From assembly GCA_028278465.1 (NCBI GenBank), contig JANQEF010000309.1, forward strand, positions 1-17,632: DNA of 17,632 nucleotides, read 5' to 3'. The DNA is from Dehalococcoidia bacterium. GTDB taxonomy: Bacteria; Chloroflexota; Dehalococcoidia; Lucifugimonadales; Lucifugimonadaceae. The position numbers and the translations under genes are program-made. Below, piece after piece: positions 9,130 to 14,193 of the stretch; position 1 is the stretch's first letter; each line of letters begins with the position of its first letter. The notes below the pieces were generated by a model. The model had not been told where the DNA came from and searched no databases. It saw only the letters and a list, made by a program, of their open reading frames with translations.

Positions 9130-9149
9130 ATTATACAGATGTGTATACA
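9130..9149 (-). promoter_or_regulatory. hicAB promoter -10 box overlapped by a palindromic operator candidate
   Basis: The minus strand has TATAAT (9135-9130) 6 nt before the hicA GTG. It is overlapped by an inverted repeat, TATACA (9132-9137) and TGTATA (9142-9147) with a 4-nt spacer; TGTATACA at 9142-9149 is itself palindromic. No good -35 box is visible. Position and symmetry fit a HicB autorepression operator; that function is inferred. Confidence 0.6.
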
Positions 9150-9213
9150 AGCGACGGTTGATCCATACCGGTAGATCGGTGTCTACAACTTAGCGGCCGG
9201 TTCCCGTCAGACG

Positions 9214-9246
9214 AAAAACGGGCCAGATCCGAAGACCTGGCCCGTT
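9214..9246 (-). terminator. Rho-independent terminator of tRNA-Gly
   Basis: A 10-bp perfect stem (9217-9226 with 9237-9246; core ACGGGCCAG/CTGGCCCGT) with a 10-nt loop is followed on the minus strand by a run of Ts (9218-9214). It lies just downstream of the tRNA 3' end and separates the tRNA from the hicAB promoter. Confidence 0.85.
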
Positions 9247-9252
9247 GTTAGC

Positions 9253-9283
9253 TTCAACTGGAGCGGAAGACGGGATTCGAACC
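9253..9283 (-). repeat. Right 31-bp direct repeat inside intact tRNA-Gly (att-like site)
   Basis: Perfect copy of 8330-8360, offset by 923 bp. It spans the 3' 25 nt of the functional tRNA plus 6 nt of its downstream flank. The repeat ends exactly where the T-stem would need to continue in the left copy. Confidence 0.85.
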
Positions 9284-9334
9284 CGCGACCTTCTCCTTGG
9301 CAAGGAGACGCTCTACCAGCTGAGCCACTTCCGC
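9259..9334 (-). tRNA. tRNA-Gly (anticodon GCC)
   Basis: A full cloverleaf is visible on the minus strand: acceptor GCGGAAG/CTTCCGC, D-arm GCTC...GAGC, anticodon stem TCTCC/GGAGA with loop TTGCCAA (anticodon GCC at 9301-9299), T-arm GCGGG TTCGAAT CCCGT, discriminator T and an encoded CCA. It has a strong promoter upstream and a terminator downstream. Its 3' end is the integration-type target duplicated at 8330. Confidence 0.97.
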
Positions 9335-9344
9335 TTACTTCCAC

Positions 9345-9372
9345 ATTATGCCCGGAGAGGCGGAGCGGTCAA
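9345..9372 (-). promoter_or_regulatory. Sigma-70-type promoter of tRNA-Gly
   Basis: The minus strand has TTGACC (9372-9367), a 16-nt spacer and CATAAT (9350-9345). Each box differs from consensus at one position. Transcription would start a few bases before the mature tRNA 5' end at 9334. Confidence 0.78.
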
Positions 9373-9714
9373 GGCTGGCCGCAGGTTGCGGTGAGTGGGA
9401 TTTGAGCACGAATCAACAGGTGGACGGAAAGGCCTGAGGTGGCCAGAGCGGATCGCCGGACCGCCCGAAGCGCCAGCAAACAGGTCGCCGAACTGCCGGA
9501 ACTGGCCGCGACACGGCAGGACGAGATCGTCTGACCGGCGGTCGCAACGGTCCAACCACATTCCGCCACAACGACGACGCAGCGCGTATGCCGATCGGCC
9601 GATTGGCGTCTCGCTCTCGGTCCGCCCGCGTCTTCACCTCTGCCAACCTCACCATTGCTCCAACTCAGGCTATCCCTCAACTGCCGTCATTCGGCCGCTG
9701 CTACGCTTCGGGAG
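9373..9714. other. Intergenic stretch without a recognised gene
   Basis: About 340 bases between the tRNA-Gly promoter and the membrane-protein start. Short frames exist on both strands but none has a plausible start signal or family resemblance. A -10-like TACGCT at 9702-9707, 7 nt before ATG 9715, may drive a leaderless message for the downstream gene. Confidence 0.5.
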
Positions 9715-11304
9715 ATGTCGGTTCCCCGAGTACAACGTAGCTGGTTCAAGCCCACGCGCCGTCGGGTCGTACTGGTCGTGGCGTTGTTCGGGTTGCTGCT
9801 CCTGCTCTCCGCCGAGCCTGAACCACTGATCCACTACAGCAGCAGCGGCGAGACCATCAACTTCGACGGCCTCTCGAACCCGATATTCCGGCAGATCGAC
9901 CCCGAGCAGTCGGCCGAGTACGCGCTCGAACTGCAGGCAAAGCTGGAAGAGGCGCGCATCCCGGTCGTTGGCGAGCTCAAGAGCACGCTCACAACACAGC
10001 GGAACCAGCGGTCGAACGTCATGCTACGCATCATGTGGGGCCTGACGCTGGTCGGACTCGTCATGCTCGCCGCGCCGCTCGTCCTCGTGTGGCGTTACGG
10101 CATGCGCAAGCTGCCAACTCTCGCCGTCTACAGCGCGCTGTCCGCCGGACTGTTCCTGGTGGTCGGGTCAATCCTCGTAGGCCTCTACGCGCTCACCAGG
10201 TACACAAACGGCCTCGTGGCCACTGCCTATAACCCGCAGCTATCGATCACCGAGTCGCTGTTCGACTTCTTGATCTCCCGCTCCGAGTCGCTCGCCGAGA
10301 TCGGCCCGACGATCATCGAGCCGACGGTGGTGGCGATGCGGGAAGGACCGACGTCGCCGGCTTTACAGGTCATCCTGCAGAACGCAGAAAGCTTCTCGTC
10401 GACGCTGAACGTCTTCGTGCTGCTGGGGCGCGTTGCGCAGGGGCTGAACGTGGTGTTCTCGCTGCTGCCGCTGGCGCTGCTGCTGGTGGCGTTCGTGCTG
10501 TTCATCCGCAACTCGATCCCCACGCTGAAGGAGATCGTGAAACTGCCGGGGAGAGCGGCGCAGGGCCAGTCGAATGTCGGAAAGGCGACGGTCCGCACGA
10601 CTGTCACGAATCTCAAGACCGAACTGATCTACGCACTGGGCCTGATCGCTGTGCTGCTGGTGCTGACGCTGATCGTGTCTAGTGTCGGGCGGGGCGCGAT
10701 CCAGCCAGCGCTGGAGATCATTCTCAACTACATCATCGCCGCCATGATCTACGCCCAGACCGAGGCGGGCGCGCAGCCGGGTCTGATCCTGTTCTGCACG
10801 AGCGTGGCGCTGTTTTTCCTGACGCTGGTGCTGGCGATGACGACGCTGGCCGCTGTGCTGTTCCTGTGGCGGGCGAGCAGCGTGCTGCGCACGATAACCC
10901 GTGCGGGAGTTTCGATCCGCAGCGAGCGTCGCTTCTGGCTGCGCGGCACCGGCGGGCTGGTGTGGGCGATGTTTCTACCGGTGATCTACGCGCTGGGGGC
11001 GAGCCCGGCGATCAGCCTGTGGGGCCAGTGGGCGGTCGACAGTCGCGCGTGGGGTGTGATGTTCGTGCTGATCCCGCTGGCGCTGGTCGCAGGCTTCTTC
11101 GGTGCGTTCTGGGCGGGCAATGGCTTCCGGACGCTGATGTTCGTGCGCAGATATCAGCCTGCTGTCGTGACAGCTGGCGCGGCAGGTGCGGCTGCGGCGG
11201 CTGCCGGCGCGCTGGATGCAGCTGGCGAGGACCAGAAGGTGTTGCCGGTGGTTGAGGCGGCGCGTGAGCCGGATGTGGACGGGCCGTTCGATATCAGCGC
11301 TTAG
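9715..11304 (+). CDS. Multipass inner-membrane protein of unknown function
   Basis: 529 residues from ATG 9715. A frame-extending start at 9655 is rejected because it adds a 20-residue tail of non-membrane character ahead of the basic RRR/hydrophobic signal anchor. Hydrophobic segments lie near residues 18-32, 103-126, 134-160, 246-264, 304-324, 357-385, 413-437 and 446-467, with a weaker one near 329-346. There is a ~70-residue extracytoplasmic stretch after the first segment. The C-terminus has an Ala/Gly-rich linker (about 486-504) and an acidic tail, probably cytoplasmic. I recognise no transporter signature or catalytic motif and assign no function. It is a lone plus-strand gene whose stop lies two bases before the CCA end of the convergent tRNA-Leu. 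Confidence 0.85.
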   Translation: MSVPRVQRSWFKPTRRRVVLVVALFGLLLLLSAEPEPLIHYSSSGETINFDGLSNPIFRQIDPEQSAEYALELQAKLEEARIPVVGELKSTLTTQRNQRSNVMLRIMWGLTLVGLVMLAAPLVLVWRYGMRKLPTLAVYSALSAGLFLVVGSILVGLYALTRYTNGLVATAYNPQLSITESLFDFLISRSESLAEIGPTIIEPTVVAMREGPTSPALQVILQNAESFSSTLNVFVLLGRVAQGLNVVFSLLPLALLLVAFVLFIRNSIPTLKEIVKLPGRAAQGQSNVGKATVRTTVTNLKTELIYALGLIAVLLVLTLIVSSVGRGAIQPALEIILNYIIAAMIYAQTEAGAQPGLILFCTSVALFFLTLVLAMTTLAAVLFLWRASSVLRTITRAGVSIRSERRFWLRGTGGLVWAMFLPVIYALGASPAISLWGQWAVDSRAWGVMFVLIPLALVAGFFGAFWAGNGFRTLMFVRRYQPAVVTAGAAGAAAAAAGALDAAGEDQKVLPVVEAAREPDVDGPFDISA

Positions 11305-11306
11305 GC

Positions 11307-11392
11307 TGGTGCCGAGGGCGGGATTCGAACCCGCACGAGGTTGCCCTCACCGCATTTTGAGTGCGGCGCGTCTGCCGTTCCGCCACCCCGGC
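11307..11392 (-). tRNA. tRNA-Leu (anticodon CAA)
   Basis: An 86-nt class II tRNA on the minus strand: acceptor GCCGGGG/CCTCGGC, anticodon loop CTCAAAA giving CAA (11359-11357), a long variable arm (TGAGGGCAACCTCGT), T-arm GCGGG TTCGAAT CCCGC, discriminator A and encoded CCA. It reads UUG codons. No terminator hairpin is seen past its 3' end, which abuts the convergent membrane-protein gene. Confidence 0.96.
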
Positions 11393-11536
11393 GCCGGAAG
11401 CGTTGCTGCGGGCCGTTTCGGATGCCCGCCACGCTTCTCCATGCACTACATGGTAGACGCGAAGACGCAGTCGGCAGAAGGCAGACAGGGTTTGACGTGC
11501 TGGAAATCAGCCTCTGGCCGTGGCAAATACGCGTGA

Positions 11537-11788
11537 TCAGCCGCCGCGCCAGGCCATGTTCATGTAGACGCCGCCGAGCGCAAGCTCCTCAAGCATCTGC
11601 GAGATCCGCTTCTCCCTCGTTGCGTCCCGCTTCGCCCGGTTGATCCAGCCGATGTAGTCGTTCTGCTGGTACGCCGGCCGGCCCCGATACGCCTCCATCA
11701 GGCCGCGCTCCTCGAGACGACGCTCCACATCCGGCGGCATCTCGTAGCGAGGCCGCTTAAGTCGTGACCAGTCTGTCTCTTCGGCCAT
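11537..11788 (-). CDS. Small YdeI/OmpD-associated family protein
   Basis: 83 residues from ATG 11788, chosen because GAGGAG (11802-11797) lies 8 nt upstream; a longer frame from 11824 would bury that site. The C-terminal half (about 38-75) carries the hallmark of the family: an aromatic pair, DYIGWINRAKR, then TREKRI and a leucine-rich helix. Members are annotated bacteriocin-protection or OmpD-associated proteins with no established biochemical role. Here only the C-terminal helical domain is present, preceded by ~35 charged residues, so the protein is shorter than two-domain relatives. It lies back to back with the exonuclease-like gene at 11896. Confidence 0.78.
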   Translation of the reverse strand: MAEETDWSRLKRPRYEMPPDVERRLEERGLMEAYRGRPAYQQNDYIGWINRAKRDATREKRISQMLEELALGGVYMNMAWRGG

Positions 11789-11895
11789 CTGCTGAACTCC
11801 TCGGTCGAGCTTCGGAACTGACACCGGTTTTCACGGACGGAGGCGAACTGGATGATAATGCGCCTGCCAAAAAGAGACCAAGCAGATGGCACCAC

Positions 11896-12738
11896 ATGAC
11901 CGAAGCGAACCCGAACGCGCAGGACCTCGAAGCAATCGCCGGGCGCGAGCTGGCGCTCGAACGGCCGCTGGCGGTGATCGACACCGAATCGACCGGCCTC
12001 AACCCTGAGACGGCGCGCATCGTCCGACTTGGCGTGCTGCGGGTCGAGCCGGACGGCAGGCGCAAGTTGAGGTCGGAGCTGGTGAATCCCGGAATGCCGA
12101 TCCCCGAAGGCGCCACCGCGGTCCACGGCATCACGGACGACGACGTCGCCGACCGGCCGCCGTTTCGGGCGTACGCGCGGGCGCTTGCGGAGTCACTGGA
12201 CGACTGCGACATCGCCGGCTTTGCCATCGAGCGCTTCCACCTCCCGCTGCTGCTGGCCGAGTTCCGGCGCGCCGGCGTCGATTTCTCGATGGACAACCGT
12301 GCAGTCATCGACGTTATGTCGATCTACCACCGGCTGGAGCCGCGTGACTTCGATTCCGCCTATCGCAGGTACGCCGCGGACGACAATCCGCCCGACCGCA
12401 GCTCGGGCCAGCGGAGCGAGGCCGCGTTCGAGATCCTGCTCGGCCAGCTGCGGTCGAGCGAAGACCTGCCGGTTGAACCGCACCGGCTGGCACGCTGGGC
12501 GCGCGGCGTTCCTGACAGCGCGGCGGATGAAGACGGCCGCTTCACCTATCTCGACTCGGGCGGCGTGGCATTCAACTTCGGGAAGTATTCCGGCGAGGAG
12601 CTGGCGAAGGTGGCGGAGAGCGACGCTGGCTACGTCGCATGGGTCGCCTCCAACCCGAGTTTCTCTGCGGAGTCGAGGTCGCTGGCGACGGACGCGCTGG
12701 CGGAAGCCGGGCACGAGATCGAGCGTGACCTCGACTAG
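11896..12738 (+). CDS. DnaQ/ExoX-like 3'-5' exonuclease fold protein, probably catalytically degenerate
   Basis: 281 residues from ATG 11896, the only Met before the Exo I motif. The frame opens earlier (11764) but that part overlaps the divergent gene. Residues 25-185 have the DEDD exonuclease fold: Exo I is DTESTGL with D29 and E31 kept, and the VNPG...AVHGIT block (63-80) is typical. The expected Exo II NxxFD motif reads AIERFH, with H115 where the metal-binding Asp should be. The Exo III region (168-182) has no His or Asp in the expected HxxxxD positions. Residues 215-270 match the ExoX-type C-terminal domain (FNFGKYSG ... GYVAWV). A GATAAT box at ~11852 could be its promoter. Inference: a nucleic-acid-binding pseudoenzyme, or one with altered chemistry. 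Confidence 0.8.
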   Translation: MTEANPNAQDLEAIAGRELALERPLAVIDTESTGLNPETARIVRLGVLRVEPDGRRKLRSELVNPGMPIPEGATAVHGITDDDVADRPPFRAYARALAESLDDCDIAGFAIERFHLPLLLAEFRRAGVDFSMDNRAVIDVMSIYHRLEPRDFDSAYRRYAADDNPPDRSSGQRSEAAFEILLGQLRSSEDLPVEPHRLARWARGVPDSAADEDGRFTYLDSGGVAFNFGKYSGEELAKVAESDAGYVAWVASNPSFSAESRSLATDALAEAGHEIERDLD

Positions 12739-13256
12739 AACGGTCTGCCCTTCTGCGGCTCCGAAAGCGCCGGCGGCTTCTCTCGCACAGTCGGCTCGCC
12801 GGTCAGCGTGATCACCACGCACGGCATCTGGTCGAAGATGCGCCGGGCCAGCATGAACGGCCCCCACCACGGCAACCGCAGCCTGCGATTCACCTTCACC
12901 GCGCCAAGCAGGAACTGGAACCGGCGGCGCGGGAAGCCCGGGCGGCGCGTCCAGTGCTCGATGAACCGGATCAGGTGCGGCACGCGCTCTTCACGATCCC
13001 GCAGCACGCGCGCCGTCGCCGAAATCTCGTACGCAGGCTCGAACTCGACAGTGTGGACCGTCACCTCGGGGTCACGGGACATCGAGGCGACCCAGTCACG
13101 CTTGCCCGGATAGCCGGACAGCACGATCTGGTCTGCACCGTCCCAGTAGTATGTGGTCTCGATGACCCGCGGCGAGCCGTCCCGCCGCCGCAGCGTGGTG
13201 CGCAGGTAGAAGCTGTCACGGAGGATCCGCTTGAGGTCATCGGGGAGCGCCGGCAT
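12735..13256 (-). CDS. Nitroreductase/deazaflavin (F420)-type split-barrel protein
   Basis: 173 residues. The central part resembles the split beta-barrel family that includes F420-dependent nitroreductases: an RRRDGSPRV strand-turn (about 24-32), a GYPGKRDWVASM loop, then DPEVTVH (about 62-68), which matches the usual W..N..xxPxVxv element. The C-terminal ~50 residues are basic and hydrophobic (WWGPFMLARRI), possibly a membrane-facing or dimer helix. The cofactor (F420, FMN or none) cannot be told from sequence. Its TAG shares a CTAG palindrome with the stop of the convergent exonuclease-like gene. Upstream it is divergent from the DCC-family gene with only 36 nt between starts. Confidence 0.75.
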   Translation of the reverse strand: MPALPDDLKRILRDSFYLRTTLRRRDGSPRVIETTYYWDGADQIVLSGYPGKRDWVASMSRDPEVTVHTVEFEPAYEISATARVLRDREERVPHLIRFIEHWTRRPGFPRRRFQFLLGAVKVNRRLRLPWWGPFMLARRIFDQMPCVVITLTGEPTVREKPPALSEPQKGRPF

Positions 13257-13263
13257 GAAGAAG

Positions 13264-13269
13264 ACGGTA
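13264..13269 (-). promoter_or_regulatory. Possible -10 box for a leaderless split-barrel mRNA
   Basis: TACCGT on the minus strand lies 7 nt before ATG 13256, with CTGGCA 18 nt further up as a possible -35. No Shine-Dalgarno precedes the ATG. The -35 would overlap the start of the divergent DCC-family gene. Confidence 0.33.
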
Positions 13270-13292
13270 CAGCGTGATCGGAGCCGCTGCCA

Positions 13293-13721
13293 GTGACGCA
13301 GAATGAGCGAAGAGAGTTGGATGCGGCTGGTCCGCCGGATGCGCCGAGCGTTCCGGGTGCGCCGCAGCTGACGGTCTTCTTCGATGAAGGCTGCGCTGTT
13401 TGACGCGCCTTCAGCCGCTGGGTGCAGCGGAGAGATTCCGAAGGTCGTATCAGTCTGCTGTCGAACGACGCGGAGACTGTGCGAGGCGCGACGGAGCTGG
13501 TTGAGCCGGCGCTGGCTGCTCGGACGATCGTTGCGGTGGATGCTGATCGCGATGTATTCACGGGAGCGAGGGCGATCTTCGTGATCGCAGGCCGGACCGG
13601 TGGGTTTGTGGGACTGGTTGGCCGGATGCTGTCGCCGCGGTCGGTGAGCATGCTGTTCGAGCCGGGTTACAGGCTCTTCGCCCGCAACAGAGGCCGTTTC
13701 GCGAGGTGGTTCAGGGAATGA
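13293..13721 (+). CDS. DCC-family (DUF393) thiol-disulfide oxidoreductase with in-frame TGA at the second active-site Cys; candidate selenoprotein
   Basis: 142 residues plus stop if TGA 13401-13403 is read through. The start is GTG 13293 with GGAG (13280-13283) nine bases upstream; an in-frame TGA at 13275 limits the frame. Family members carry DxxCxxC near the N-terminus. Here the protein reads VFFDEGC(34)AV, then TGA as codon 37, then RAFSRWVQRRD, exactly the helix expected after the second Cys. The rest is intact: ISLLSND strand, a FTGARAIF block, and the C-terminal GYRLFARNRGRFARWF characteristic of the family. No other stop or frameshift is present and GC-rich third positions continue on both sides. 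A hairpin directly follows the TGA. Reading: CxxU selenoprotein. Alternative: recent nonsense mutation or sequencing error. The true end is TGA 13719. Confidence 0.72.
13404..13444 (+). promoter_or_regulatory. Candidate bacterial SECIS hairpin immediately 3' of the in-frame TGA
   Basis: An upper stem CCGCTG (13415-13420) and CAGCGG (13425-13430), 6 bp and perfect, closes a GGTG apical loop (13421-13424). An outer stem CCTTC (13408-13412) with GAAGG (13440-13444) is separated by an asymmetric internal loop. The loop starts 17 nt after the TGA and has G at its first two positions. The general bacterial SECIS pattern as I recall it has the loop about 16-37 nt from UGA, a short upper stem and G in the first two loop positions. 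In E. coli fdhF the loop also begins GGU. No bulged U is seen. Confidence 0.55.
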
Positions 13722-13754
13722 TGTTTTTCCCCTCCCGACGTAGGAGGCGGAACG

Positions 13755-13790
13755 TTGTCATCCCGAGCGTCAGCGAGGGATCTGACCGGT
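13755..13790 (+). repeat. Interspersed repeat, copy A of an inverted pair (TTGTCATCCCGAG type)
   Basis: It begins TTGTCATCCCGAGCG and ends GGGATCTGACCGGT. A diverged copy lies in reverse orientation at 13966-14000. It is noncoding, just after the DCC-family gene. Confidence 0.65.
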
Positions 13791-13826
13791 GAGGCATCTT
13801 CAACCGAAAAATTCCGGATCAACCCG

Positions 13827-13845
13827 TTCGGCTTCGCTCAGGGCA
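13827..13845 (+). repeat. Interspersed direct repeat, copy 1 (TTCGGCTTCGCTCAGGGCA)
   Basis: A 19-nt word repeated at 14079-14097 with one mismatch (G/A at position 5), same orientation. Confidence 0.7.
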
Positions 13846-13862
13846 GGGACAGAACGACACTC

Positions 13863-13888
13863 TGGTAGGGGCGGTGCTTGCCCCGCCC
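13863..13888 (+). repeat. Palindromic repeat beginning TGGTAGGGGCG
   Basis: Contains a GGGCGG/CCGCCC hairpin. Its first 11 bases recur as an exact inverted copy at 14052-14062, next to a different hairpin. Confidence 0.6.
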
Positions 13889-13913
13889 GGTGACGCCGGA
13901 GGCGGCACGTAAC

Positions 13914-13932
13914 CCTTCTCCCAGCGGGAGAA
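13914..13932. repeat. Short hairpin repeat (CTTCTCCC-AGC-GGGAGAAG)
   Basis: An 8-bp perfect stem with a 3-nt loop, followed by GTGCAGGATGAGGG. It resembles the short interspersed hairpins elsewhere in this 400-bp block. No T run, so not a standard terminator. Confidence 0.6.
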
Positions 13933-13965
13933 GGTGCAGGATGAGGGAGAAGTGGACTCACATTG

Positions 13966-14000
13966 ACCAGTCAGATCTCTCCCTTCGGTCGAGATGACAA
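13966..14000 (-). repeat. Interspersed repeat, copy B of the inverted pair
   Basis: Its reverse complement starts TTGTCATCTCGA and ends GAGATCTGACTGGT, matching copy A at 13755-13790 at both ends with divergence in the middle. Confidence 0.65.
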
Positions 14001-14003
14001 ACG

Positions 14004-14062
14004 TCCCGGCAACGCCGGGACCGGGCGCAGCCGGGTGCCCGCTTGCGGGCACGCCCCTACCA
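14004..14062. repeat. Two adjacent palindromic repeats
   Basis: TCCCGGC-AAC-GCCGGGA (14004-14020) is followed by GTGCCCGC-TT-GCGGGCAC (14035-14052), then the inverted copy of TGGTAGGGGCG (14052-14062). All are noncoding hairpins. Confidence 0.65.
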
Positions 14063-14078
14063 AACGCGCACCCTTCCC

Positions 14079-14097
14079 TTCGACTTCGCTCAGGGCA
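14079..14097 (+). repeat. Interspersed direct repeat, copy 2 (TTCGACTTCGCTCAGGGCA)
   Basis: 18 of 19 bases match 13827-13845 in the same orientation. Confidence 0.7.
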
Positions 14098-14140
14098 AGC
14101 TGGCTTAGGGGGATGGCGTCGCTGACGACCCTCCCTCTAA

Positions 14141-14163
14141 CTCCCTCCCAAGCTGGGAGGGAG
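14141..14163. repeat. Strong 10-bp hairpin downstream of the dipeptidase gene
   Basis: CTCCCTCCCA (14141-14150), loop AGC, TGGGAGGGAG (14154-14163). It lies 30 bases past the stop of the minus-strand dipeptidase and could help end its transcript, but no T run follows on either strand. It is also the last member of the repeat cluster. Confidence 0.7.
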
Positions 14164-14193
14164 AATCCGACGCCGCTCAGTACGAAAGAAACC

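Noticed and set aside
12193..12870. Minus-strand 225-residue frame
   Set aside because: Shadow of the exonuclease-like gene, also overlapping the split-barrel gene.
13384..13584. Plus-strand frame over the TGA region and frame 13061-13651 on the minus strand
   Set aside because: Out of frame with the DCC-family protein; shadows with no recognisable features.
13422..13721. Stand-alone 99-residue gene starting at GTG 13422
   Set aside because: This start falls in the hairpin loop, omits the whole redox motif of a DCC-family protein and has no Shine-Dalgarno; the in-frame upstream part continues the family sequence from GTG 13293.
13754..14163. CRISPR array
   Set aside because: The repeats are of several unrelated kinds, in both orientations and unevenly spaced, without regular repeat-spacer units.
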